A stretch of 22,750 bases of DNA. Origin: Candidatus Nanohalarchaeota archaeon. GTDB taxonomy: Archaea > EX4484-52. The notes beneath the pieces are model-generated. The model worked only from the letters and a program-made list of their open reading frames with translations. It searched no databases and was not told the DNA's origin. Shown here piece by piece: positions 9,101 through 15,639 of this stretch. Numbering within the stretch: the first letter of the stretch is position 1; every line of letters starts with the position of its first letter. The translations under genes were made by a program, and so were the position numbers. The DNA lies in NCBI GenBank assembly GCA_003660905.1, contig QMVB01000009.1, forward strand, positions 1 through 22,750, given 5' to 3'.

Positions 9101-9822
9101 AAGTGGATATAATTGGCATTGATATTACAACAGATGGATTAGGTATTGTTTTAGAGGATATTCGCAATAAAAAAAGAAAAGACAGTGAAATTCCTTTTAT
9201 TGCTCCAAACTTGAAATATAAAAGACAGGATGCTACTAAAACGCTTTTCATAAAAGAGTATGGCATTGACAAAAGTTCTGTTGACATCATAAGGGAAGCC
9301 TATGTTTTTACTCATCTAAATAAAGATGAAATAAAAGAGATTCTGAAAAATGTAATGATTACTTTAAAAGAAGGAGGGCTTTTTATTTCTGTAGGAAATC
9401 CCAGAAAATTCTCTTTTCCGACCACAATAGTCATGATCAATGAAATATATAAAAAAAAGAACAGGAAATTAGAATATTTGAAAACAATAGCGATAGATTT
9501 GGAAAGGCGCCAGAAAGAGTATTATGATACATGCTGTCTAAAAAAAATCATCAGAGAAATCGAAGAAGAATCCGCTCCTTCTAAAACAAAGCAAACAGAA
9601 AAAGAAATAATCACTCTTTTGGAAGAAAAAAAATACAGTGAAGCATCAGACCTGAATGAACAACTACCGGAATCTGAATTTAAGGATAGCGTTCGCAGGA
9701 TGCTTCAGGGAGAGATTAGAGAAGAAAGAGAAGAATCCGAACTGGATGCTCTTCTTAAAGAGTCGGGAACTGCCATGGACGAAACAGAAAAGAATATAAG
9801 GAGCTATTTAATCAATGAATAA
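6154..9822 (+). CDS. Large protein with atypical kinase and methyltransferase domains
   Basis: This is a 1222-residue protein of no family I can name. Residues about 54-82 look like one HEAT-type helical repeat. Residues 150-500 are mostly charged helix. Residues about 515-650 resemble an atypical kinase (PI3/4-kinase-like or HipA-like). They show K535 in WLFKT, E548 in a helix after it, NRDAHGNNF with D617 and N622, and AIDKGLAF with D634. A long helical region follows. Residues about 940-1110 look like a class I SAM-dependent methyltransferase: FMDIGIAAG (948-956), IIGID ending at D990, QDA with D1026, then AYVFTHL and a LKEGGLFISVG strand. The tail (1120-1222) is Glu/Lys-rich helix. There is no signal peptide or membrane span. 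Codon use is strongly A-rich. The next gene overlaps by 8 bp. An alternative start is M8 at 6175. Substrates of both domains are unknown, and the domain calls rest on motifs read by eye. Confidence 0.85.
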   Translation: MHKYNNNMRLFNKKGNPLNKNVIKNIKDAVGRNPDDSKSMESLNADVVDAHEKNDVISLIKKLEEKRPVIRLKAANELMNLYNQGRSGVIINELRKLPDIQLINLGNLLNMSGEKNLSEEVSKLIKEKKDSGKYVSYGNQTGHPEEPKSARIDPATKESYGRSKETHLEYENLLKKAYNQNIAKTDVDLMVYFLAKYNDLNEKWDLIAKAKTSREIKGIWTGRSFGEVLREVLNGKAKHKHGAEKERIYLTHDFLRSKYHPLEKENKILFLVKNIALKFDWTEKYKIDIIVNEKINFEHISKIYVFMSSTQIIEELKKIKQKYPFIEVIYYSRSCFYEILENLFSYSGANKEIGYSTSREGLVKTLISEKQNTLNKLIRLRKEGKKLPKEQANAYRLYLEGIDTDIDFLIKLEKNIKLFQNFYSDNKDSFDKLKLVENKLEGTNITFKEFRKQWDDEFPHLEKYDYYKNVTYRGGYSSNLSRQIEQEIERVDSGEYDNEAFNLDRTIELKEEYLDSAKKTRKIYTDKKRNKWLFKTINKEYKYMAYAEVCAYEFAKLINPDTVEVKYFEHDAKLGTLQKIIPGAVKLTNIKIEDLTKQQLRQMQSYSIIDWLIANRDAHGNNFLVKNKTIYAIDKGLAFCFLEDENLDSNNPFDYCIYYGRIYDSYINGKIDLQWEDIEPFIKKAESISDAKYINIFRPYIEERFKGASEEKTKFIKLMLERKKNIRKDFEKLYENLREKRAEQSKPKLGREYAELMEYAKQSVSNIINNSIKYTDCDKYLHSTKLITDGYGNKKTEAQIYEEEFRNALAKSILLQYKKIGDEIGWINIDKFLHYLQNDYELMNFIADNLFEKEIKNKEIKSDLLLKSMGLNRKKHELNYMLEAQIKDIRKHIITNKYPIDDSLLKRKDIKGIFTKYFYKIQYSSKDRLWTSDDIIIDYFEKIKTGIFMDIGIAAGMPQSGKEEDIALATRWLAKKMSEKHLKVDIIGIDITTDGLGIVLEDIRNKKRKDSEIPFIAPNLKYKRQDATKTLFIKEYGIDKSSVDIIREAYVFTHLNKDEIKEILKNVMITLKEGGLFISVGNPRKFSFPTTIVMINEIYKKKNRKLEYLKTIAIDLERRQKEYYDTCCLKKIIREIEEESAPSKTKQTEKEIITLLEEKKYSEASDLNEQLPESEFKDSVRRMLQGEIREEREESELDALLKESGTAMDETEKNIRSYLINE

Positions 9823-11176
9823 TATGACAAGCGAAAATCAATTGAGAAAAGACTTTGCTGAACTTGAAAAATATTATTATAAAATAAGAAAATGCAGTAC
9901 TCAAAGCAGAGAAGAAGAGGAAAAAAAGCAGAGAGCATTGGATGCATTATCAAGAGAAATAGATCGGATAAAAGAGGCGCTTGCATTAAAGAAAAAAATC
10001 TCAACATCCACAACAGACCAAAGAGCGGAACTGCTCGGGGCTTTTTTTGGGGAGTTTAAAGAAACAAGGGACTTTGTCGATGAAGTCAAAAATTATCGCC
10101 ATGAAAATGAATTGGAAAAAATACATTTAGGGAAAGGCATATATGGTTCTGTCAATAATATTAAAAACAATAAATACCAGATGGTACTAAAAACAAGAAA
10201 TGATAAATCAAACTTTTCCCGGTTTAAAGAGAATGCGAAAACAGCTATGTTTAATCCTAAATTGGCTGTGCATTATTGTAAAAGAAAAATCAGGCAAAAC
10301 TTACTCTCTTTGAACACTCTTCGTGATGAATATTTGAATATCGTAAAACTTCACCAGATGCTCTCTCAAAATATTCCTGCCGTATATGATTACGACGAAA
10401 AAGACGACAGCATAATAATGGAGACTATAGAAGGTCAGACGCTGGAAAAAATACACAGGAAAATAGAAAAAGAGCCTGGACTTATTGAAGAGCTTGGAAA
10501 AATCATTGCAACAATGCACAACAATGATTTTATCCACGGGGATTTAAACAAAACCAACATAATGCTAACTAAACAAAAAATCTGGAAGATAATTGATTTT
10601 GACAAAACCAAAGAAATTAAGGAAAATTCAAAGCAAAAGGCAGAACTTCAGAAAGAAGACATCTATAGATGCACAAGAATTTTGTCAAAAAATCTCACAT
10701 CTCGTTTGGTGCAGTCATATCTGCTCAACAGGGATTTTAAGAAAACGCTATATTCTATTTTAGAAGAGAGAAAAATTGATTATCCTGCTGCAGAGGCATG
10801 GCCGGAGTATGTTGCATATCTAACAAAAAAACTACATAATCCGGGAAATGAAATCCTTGATTATGTGCGTGAGATAAACAGAAACTTTGACTCAAATACA
10901 AAAGCAATGCATCCTGGTGATGAGCGTTTGGGAAAAATCATTGAAAAATACAAACGAATATCAAACTTGGAAGGTATTGGCATTGCATCCGAGTTTATTC
11001 CTTCAGTAACTGCGATTCCTTTTGAAGAGACAGCAAAAAGACAAATGGAATCTTTAGAAATGTATGCAGAAAAACCGCTTATGATTAGTAAAAAAGTAGC
11101 AGAATTATTGTCTGAGAGAGAAGATTTATTGAAGAGAATAGAAGAAGATGAAAAAAAGCTGGCACAACTCGAGTAA
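9815..11176 (+). CDS. Bud32/RIO-like protein kinase
   Basis: This 453-residue protein has a coiled-coil-like N-terminus (about 1-90) and then a eukaryotic-like kinase domain of the small archaeal type. It shows a glycine loop LGKGIYGSV (105-113), a probable ATP-binding lysine K126 in MVLKT, catalytic HGDLNKTNIM with D243 and N248, and the metal-binding IDFD with D261. HGDL with IDFD, and the compact lobe, recall Bud32 and RIO families. The protein is too long for Bud32 alone and lacks the usual genomic partner Kae1. The C-terminal 180 residues are helical and end in a coiled coil. It overlaps the upstream 1222-residue gene by 8 bp (ATGAATAA), so translation is probably coupled. An alternative start is the ATG at 9824. 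The substrate is unknown. The upstream multidomain protein is the obvious candidate partner. Confidence 0.85.
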   Translation: MNNMTSENQLRKDFAELEKYYYKIRKCSTQSREEEEKKQRALDALSREIDRIKEALALKKKISTSTTDQRAELLGAFFGEFKETRDFVDEVKNYRHENELEKIHLGKGIYGSVNNIKNNKYQMVLKTRNDKSNFSRFKENAKTAMFNPKLAVHYCKRKIRQNLLSLNTLRDEYLNIVKLHQMLSQNIPAVYDYDEKDDSIIMETIEGQTLEKIHRKIEKEPGLIEELGKIIATMHNNDFIHGDLNKTNIMLTKQKIWKIIDFDKTKEIKENSKQKAELQKEDIYRCTRILSKNLTSRLVQSYLLNRDFKKTLYSILEERKIDYPAAEAWPEYVAYLTKKLHNPGNEILDYVREINRNFDSNTKAMHPGDERLGKIIEKYKRISNLEGIGIASEFIPSVTAIPFEETAKRQMESLEMYAEKPLMISKKVAELLSEREDLLKRIEEDEKKLAQLE

Positions 11177-11186
11177 AGAGCCGACC

Positions 11187-11963
11187 CTACTGGTGAGCAT
11201 CCTCTTTGTCCACTCCATAACCCTTTGCAGTTCTCGGATTGCACAAGCTATTCTTTGATGCCAGTTCTCCTCTGGTAAATTCATCTATCGCCTTATCCAC
11301 ATCACCTGTTATGCCGAGAATCATTTCAATGCCGTATTCCTTAAAGAAATTTATTGCCATCGGTCCTGCTCCTCCGACAATTACGCAGTTAACTCCTTTT
11401 TCATATAAGTATTTAGGCAAAAGACCGGTTCTGTGCCCGGGATTTTTAATAGACTCTCTGGCAATTACTTTGCCTTCGGAAATGTCAGCGATTATATAGT
11501 CAGGGCTTCTTCCAAAATGAGGAGATATTTCACTCCCATCAGCGCAGATAGCCAGCCTTGTTTTTCTTTCTTTCGGCTCTTGTTTTCGTTCTGCATGTCC
11601 TAAACCATGATGCGCCTGCACGGGAATAGTTATTTTCTTTAGCTTGCTCTTCAAAAAAGTCTCTATTGCCTTTTCAATGCTGCCTGAAGCATTGTGTGTT
11701 TTTATGCCTATCTGATTGAGCACCAAAAATGCGTTAGGTCCAACATTTCCTGTAATAATTACATCAGGTCTTAGATTCCCGGCCTGCTCTGCAGCAATGA
11801 GCCCTGCGCCATGGCTTTCGTTTTTTCCCTTGTTGAGAACTGCTTTGACTGTTGTTTTTTTATTTTCCTCTATTTTAACTATTAGAAAATAATTGCATCT
11901 CCCGAAACGTGGATCAATTTCGTCTTTTATTGTTTTTCCTCTTGAAGTTATTAGTATTTTTAT
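11187..11963 (-). CDS. Tandem NifX/NifB-like cofactor-binding protein, non-AUG start
   Basis: Two copies of the dinitrogenase iron-molybdenum cofactor-binding fold (NifX/NifB-C type) lie in tandem. Copy 1 (about residues 1-95) has KILITSRG, DPRFGRCNYF and ITGNVGPNAF. Copy 2 (about 112-230) has RLAICADG, SPHFGRSPDY and VGGAGPMAINFF. The repeat layout shows that the gene starts far upstream of the only TTG (11726). No ATG, GTG or TTG exists in frame before it. The best start is ATA at 11963 (or ATT at 11966), where GGTGAG (11967-11972) sits 3 nt upstream, giving KILITSRG at the expected N-terminus. Length is then 258 residues. The gene follows the CDF transporter by 13 bp in an operon with DUF134 and DUF5320. 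These are regular companions of NifX-like proteins outside nitrogen fixation. No nif genes are visible, so a role in metal or Fe-S cluster binding is inferred only. Confidence 0.82.
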   Translation of the reverse strand: MKILITSRGKTIKDEIDPRFGRCNYFLIVKIEENKKTTVKAVLNKGKNESHGAGLIAAEQAGNLRPDVIITGNVGPNAFLVLNQIGIKTHNASGSIEKAIETFLKSKLKKITIPVQAHHGLGHAERKQEPKERKTRLAICADGSEISPHFGRSPDYIIADISEGKVIARESIKNPGHRTGLLPKYLYEKGVNCVIVGGAGPMAINFFKEYGIEMILGITGDVDKAIDEFTRGELASKNSLCNPRTAKGYGVDKEDAHQ

Positions 11964-11976
11964 AATCTCACCGATA

Positions 11977-13011
11977 TTATTCTCTTTCCATCATTGCCCC
12001 GCATTTAGGGCATTTCCTTTTATTGCAGGGAAGTCCTCTTTTGTGCCTTGTTTTGTAATTGCATTTTGGGCATATACACATCCCGAACGGACCTGCTCCT
12101 TTTCCACCGTATCTTCCTTTCCATCGTATTTCTTTTGCCATACGGTTTTTGTAAAAGCTTTCTTTCATATCCAATGCTTTTATCTGTATTACAGTGTATT
12201 TAAGCGCAGGAATATTTTTTTCAAGTTCATTTTTAAGGCGTTCTGTTATACCCTCTGCTTCATTAACACTTAATTCTGGATCAAGCTTGATCATCAGTTC
12301 TGCAAAAATCACAGTGCCGAGCTTCTGTGTTTTCAGCTCTTCCAAATCAATGTTTTGGTTCTTTAATACATCTTTTATTTTTTTTTCTGTTTCCTCATCA
12401 GCGCTTTCTCCCACAAGGGCACTGTTTGTTTGTCCTACCAAGTCTACAGACTGCTTTAACAGGTATATCCCAATCAATAAGGCAAGCAGAGCATCCATAT
12501 GAACCCAGTATTGTGTTATTGCAAGTCCGAATAAAACCCCGAACGAACTTAAAACATCCATTCTTGAATGCACTCCATCTGTTATAAGAGCAATACTGTC
12601 ATATTTTTTCCCGTAGGTGATTTTTAATTTAGACATTATTGCATTTAATGCGACAGAAATTATCATGACGCCAAATGAAAGATAAGTTACAATTATCTCT
12701 TTTGGATGAAAGAAAGCGTTTATTGCATCATAAATAATGCCAAGAGAGGTTAATATTAATATTATGGTTATTATAAAGCCGGCAATTGTTTCGCTTCTAT
12801 GATGCCCATAAGGATGTTCTTTGTCTTTGGGCTTTGTTGATGTTTTTATTCCGATATAGCCTATGAATGAAGCAACAATATCTGTTGCACTGTGTATCCC
12901 TTCAGCAAGGATTGCTGCGGAATTGGATACAACCCCTACAATTAATTTGACAATGCACAAAAATAAATTTACAATCAATGACAAAAGTCCTATTTTTTCT
13001 GTTTCATTCAT
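11977..13011 (-). CDS. CDF cation efflux transporter with cysteine-rich tail
   Basis: This 344-residue cation diffusion facilitator moves divalent metal ions across the membrane, probably exporting them by proton exchange. About six membrane segments fill residues 8-205. Metal-site motifs are AEGIHSATD (helix 2) and LITDGVHSRMD (helix 5), with the typical HPYGHHRSE loop between helices 2 and 3. The cytoplasmic domain follows to about 285. The unusual part is the tail from about 295. It has a GKGAGPFG linker and two CPKC knuckles with two further cysteines between and before them (CICPKC, PCNKRKCPKC), so it is a probable zinc-ribbon. Such tails are common on NifX/DUF5320-associated proteins rather than on CDF transporters. 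Its start overlaps the DUF134 stop by 8 bp. The ion is unknown: Fe, Zn, Mn or Co are all possible. Confidence 0.92.
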   Translation of the reverse strand: MNETEKIGLLSLIVNLFLCIVKLIVGVVSNSAAILAEGIHSATDIVASFIGYIGIKTSTKPKDKEHPYGHHRSETIAGFIITIILILTSLGIIYDAINAFFHPKEIIVTYLSFGVMIISVALNAIMSKLKITYGKKYDSIALITDGVHSRMDVLSSFGVLFGLAITQYWVHMDALLALLIGIYLLKQSVDLVGQTNSALVGESADEETEKKIKDVLKNQNIDLEELKTQKLGTVIFAELMIKLDPELSVNEAEGITERLKNELEKNIPALKYTVIQIKALDMKESFYKNRMAKEIRWKGRYGGKGAGPFGMCICPKCNYKTRHKRGLPCNKRKCPKCGAMMERE

Positions 13012-13306
13012 ATTTCCTGAAATGAACGTTGCCTCCCACTATACGGATTGCTTTTCCAAAGACGATAGCATCAGCTACTTTTTTCCTTGCGGCAATAATC
13101 AAACGGCAGAAAGTTGGCTGGGATATGTTCATTTCTTTTGCGCACTTCCCCTGTTCATGGCAGAGCAAATCTTTCAGCCGTATTGCTTCAAATTCGTCAA
13201 TGCTCAATACAGAGTCCTCAAGATTCCTCATCGGCACTCCTGTCGGCTTGAAATAAGTTATGCCTGGTCTTTGCCTTATATATCTGCATCGTCTTGGTCT
13301 TGGCAT
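13004..13306 (-). CDS. DUF134 helix-turn-helix protein
   Basis: This 100-residue protein matches the DUF134 family: MPRPRRCRYI at the start, then a FEAIRLKD helix, LLCHEQG and the helix-turn-helix AKEMNISQPTFCRLI. It ends in a short strand (IRIVGGNV). The family is predicted to bind DNA and is usually found next to NifX-like proteins, as here. It begins at the last base of the DUF5320 stop codon (TAATG) and overlaps the CDF transporter by 8 bp, so the three are translated from one message. It is a good candidate for the regulator that reads the 20-bp palindrome upstream of the operon, but this is inference. Confidence 0.9.
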   Translation of the reverse strand: MPRPRRCRYIRQRPGITYFKPTGVPMRNLEDSVLSIDEFEAIRLKDLLCHEQGKCAKEMNISQPTFCRLIIAARKKVADAIVFGKAIRIVGGNVHFRKYE

Positions 13307-13644
13307 TATTCTTCCTCTTCGATTTTTTTCAAGGTTTTTTCAATTCTTTGTTTTTGGTCTTCTATTTCTTTTAATTGCGCAGACAATATTTTCTTCTCTT
13401 CTTCTTTGCTCAGATTTGCGGGTTTCTCTTCCAAAAATATCTCTCTTCCAAATCCTATTCCTGCACCTCTTCCAAAGCCTGCTCCTGCACCTCTTCCAAA
13501 GCCTGCTCCTGCACCTCTTCCAAAGCCTGCTCCTGCACCTCTTCCAAAAGCACGGTTTATTTCTTCTTCCTGTCCACAAGAACCAAATCCTCTTCCTGTA
13601 AGGGGACCTTCTCCTCTCGGACCTCTTTTATCTCTTCCTGGCAT
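13306..13644 (-). CDS. DUF5320-like Gly/Arg-repeat protein
   Basis: This 112-residue protein starts MPGRDKRGPRGEGPLTGRG, the typical opening of DUF5320-type proteins that accompany NifX and DUF134 genes. It continues with GSCG, then four copies of an eight-residue unit FGRGAGAG (the fourth ends GIG), and finishes as a charged coiled coil (about 72-112). I chose the ATG at 13644 rather than the GTG at 13653. GGTGAT at 13649-13654 is then a well-placed ribosome binding site, and family members begin MPGRD. The function is unknown. The basic glycine-rich middle may bind nucleic acid or be flexible. It is the first gene of the operon, just below the palindrome. Confidence 0.85.
   Translation of the reverse strand: MPGRDKRGPRGEGPLTGRGFGSCGQEEEINRAFGRGAGAGFGRGAGAGFGRGAGAGFGRGAGIGFGREIFLEEKPANLSKEEEKKILSAQLKEIEDQKQRIEKTLKKIEEEE
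13453..13548 (-). repeat. 24-bp tandem repeat, four copies, in DUF5320-like gene
   Basis: Three identical 24-bp units (13477-13500, 13501-13524, 13525-13548) and one diverged unit (13453-13476) encode the FGRGAGAG octapeptides. The perfect identity suggests recent slippage or unequal recombination, so copy number may vary between strains. Confidence 0.92.
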
Positions 13645-13648
13645 ATCA

Positions 13649-13654
13649 ATCACC
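13649..13654 (-). promoter_or_regulatory. Ribosome binding site of DUF5320-like gene
   Basis: GGTGAT on the minus strand lies 4 nt before the ATG at 13644. It decides the start and makes the overlapping GTG codon unlikely. The NifX-like gene has a comparable GGTGAG at 11967-11972. Confidence 0.6.
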
Positions 13655-13662
13655 TTTTATTG

Positions 13663-13682
13663 TTATGAATATATATTCATAA
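13663..13682. promoter_or_regulatory. 20-bp perfect palindrome, probable operator/promoter
   Basis: TTATGAATATATATTCATAA reads the same on both strands. It contains a TATA-like core and lies 19 bp before the first codon of the DUF5320-DUF134-CDF-NifX operon. A dimeric regulator bound here would block or modulate the promoter. DUF134 is the obvious local candidate. Confidence 0.6.
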
Positions 13683-13728
13683 ACTATTTAAACGTTTCGG
13701 ATTATCGGGATTATTTTAACATCGTAAT

Positions 13729-14467
13729 TTAATAAATTGTTTTTGATTTTATTTCATCAAATACGTATTTTTCAAATAAATCATTGATTATTTTCCTGTA
13801 TTACTCTACTTTTGCAAATATATCAGTTATATTTACTTCTTTTGTTGACTGGCATAGTAAATCCAGCATGAAAGCATAATCTTTTTTTGAAGGATGATAT
13901 TTTTTATTATAATATCCGGCTGTAAACATGACAAAGTAATCTTTTTTATAATGTCCATACTATGCATAGATCTTTTAATGCCTTTTTCATCTCCTAAAAA
14001 CTTGTTCATAAAAAGAAGGGAAGGATTTACAAGATAACTGAGTTTGTCGTATTTTGCTGAATCAAGCTTAAATTCATAGTCCTACGACAAGCACAAATGC
14101 TTGATTTTTTTGACAGAAGGATACGATTTGATGAAATTTCCTATTTTTATGGTGGCATCAATATTGCCCTGCATATTTTGTATATTCTATGCGTAATCTC
14201 TCTTCTGTAAGAAATATGCTCTTGTTATTCTTTTATCTGAAAATTTCCATCCATAGTTCAGCTTTCCAGCATCTTTTTTTAATTTTTCTATATCAACATA
14301 ATCATAATAATTATTAGGAAATGTTCTCCTGACAACTTCCCTTTTCAACAGGAGCCTTTTTAAAATATTTTGCCGAATTCAGTTGGCGCTTTTTCCCTGT
14401 TAATCTGTAATTTTTTTGAAAAAGTCATGCTTAACATTACCTTCTCTCTAATGAGTTTCCGACTCAT
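13729..14467 (-). pseudogene. Decayed gene after porA, several frameshifts and stops
   Basis: The 740 bp between porA and the DUF5320-like promoter hold no intact gene. On the minus strand they translate into protein-like pieces in changing frames. It opens at an ATG one base after the porA stop (MSRKLIREKVML), runs to a TAA, then continues in another frame (KYFKKAPVEKG). Further pieces are NYYDYVDIEKLKKDAG and LNYGWKFSDKRI, then TEERLRIEYTKYAGQY, YEFKLDSAKYDKLSYLV, HYKKDYFVMFTAGYYN and IINDLFEKYVFDEIKS. At least three in-frame stops and about four frame changes separate them. Rebuilt length would be about 240 residues. I do not recognise the family. It does not look like porB. Neighbouring genes are intact, which argues against poor sequence quality. 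Confidence 0.7.
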
Positions 14468-14468
14468 A

Positions 14469-15635
14469 TCATCGCCTTCCAAGCCCTATATAATTGATAT
14501 GTTTCTCATACATATTGTTTTTCACAGAATAATATGCTTCTTCAATGTCCTTTTCATATATATTCTTCCCGCCTAGACCAAATACATAGCTTATGACTTC
14601 CGGTCTATTCTCCGAGTTATACAATGCATTTTTTATGTCGGAGCATACCGGCGGAACTGCCCCAAAAGACAAAGACCTGTCCAAAACAATTACTTTCTTT
14701 GCATTTTTAAGGGCATCTGCAATTTCTGCGCATGGAAAAGGGCGGTAGAGCTTTATTTTAATCATTCCTGCTTTGTTTCCTTTTTTTCTCAAATCATCTA
14801 TCGTTGCCTTGACAGTCCCTGCTGTTGAATTAAGCACAATAAATACAATCTCGGCATCTTTGGATTTGTATTCTTCAAACAATTCGTATGAGTTTCCTGT
14901 GATTTTTGAAAGTTCTGCTCCTATTTTGAGATAAACATCCTTTGCTCTTAATATCGCATCTTCCTGCTCTTTTTTTATTTCAAAGTAATAATTCTGCAGG
15001 GCGAAAGGACCGTGCGTCATCGGCTTATTTACATCAAGCAGAGAATATCGTGGCTCGTATTCCCCGAGAAAGTTTCTTATTTTTTTGTCATCATGAATTA
15101 CAACATTTTCCATGTTGTGGGTTGTGTTGAACCCGTCCTGCATTATCATTGAAGGAATGCGCACTTTTTTGTTTTCGCTAACTCTTATTGCAAGAAGCGT
15201 GTGTTCATATGCTTCCTGGGCAGTTTCGCTAAATATATGTATCCAGCCCTGGTCTCTTGCGCCCATTGTATCGCTGTGGTCGCAATGTATGTTTATCGGT
15301 GCTGAAAGTGCGCGGTTGGGAGTCGGCATTACAATGGGGAGTCTCAGTCCGGCTGCTGCCCCTAAAATTTCCCACATGAGCGCCAGCCCCTGCGAAGAAG
15401 TTGCAGTCATTGCCCTCACTCCCGCAGCGCATGCGCCTACTGTCGCGCTCAATGCGCTGTGCTCTGATTCTACTCTTATGAATTCTGTATCTACCAGACC
15501 GTTTGCGACAAATTGAGAAAATTTTTCAATAATAGGAGTTTGAGGAGTAATTGGATAGGCTGCCATGACGCCTGGATTAATTTGCCTTATTGCTTCAGCT
15601 ACTGCTTCTCCGCCGGTTAAAGGTTTTGACTCCAT
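14469..15635 (-). CDS. porA: 2-oxoacid (pyruvate):ferredoxin oxidoreductase alpha subunit
   Basis: PorA is one subunit of the enzyme that converts pyruvate and CoA to acetyl-CoA and CO2 while reducing ferredoxin. The 388-residue protein starts LTGGEAVAEAI and has the conserved YPITPQTPIIE (residues 22-32), EFIRVESEHSA and TSSQGLALMWE. The substrate-side domain carries GARDQGWI and QDGF, followed by the second domain ending in GLGGKNI. Length matches the separate alpha subunit of archaeal four-subunit enzymes. TPP and iron-sulfur cluster binding reside in the beta and delta subunits, none of which is seen here, so porA stands alone. It follows the proteasome gene by 4 bp and is followed by a pseudogene. 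A related 2-oxoacid substrate cannot be excluded. Confidence 0.93.
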   Translation of the reverse strand: MESKPLTGGEAVAEAIRQINPGVMAAYPITPQTPIIEKFSQFVANGLVDTEFIRVESEHSALSATVGACAAGVRAMTATSSQGLALMWEILGAAAGLRLPIVMPTPNRALSAPINIHCDHSDTMGARDQGWIHIFSETAQEAYEHTLLAIRVSENKKVRIPSMIMQDGFNTTHNMENVVIHDDKKIRNFLGEYEPRYSLLDVNKPMTHGPFALQNYYFEIKKEQEDAILRAKDVYLKIGAELSKITGNSYELFEEYKSKDAEIVFIVLNSTAGTVKATIDDLRKKGNKAGMIKIKLYRPFPCAEIADALKNAKKVIVLDRSLSFGAVPPVCSDIKNALYNSENRPEVISYVFGLGGKNIYEKDIEEAYYSVKNNMYEKHINYIGLGRR

Positions 15636-15639
15636 ACAA

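Noticed and set aside
11187..11726. Short 179-residue form of the NifX-like gene
   Set aside because: It begins inside the first domain, and the sequence upstream is clearly the same family and in frame.
13453..13548. CRISPR array
   Set aside because: The 24-bp units are directly joined without spacers and encode an in-frame octapeptide repeat.
12863..13732. Long plus-strand open frame (289 codons) over the CDF/DUF134/DUF5320 region
   Set aside because: It is antisense to three well-supported genes, has low-complexity Pro/Leu repeats that mirror the Gly/Arg repeat, and matches no family.
13729..14467. Broken porB
   Set aside because: Its position after porA suggested it, but the pieces lack the TPP-binding and cysteine motifs of PorB.
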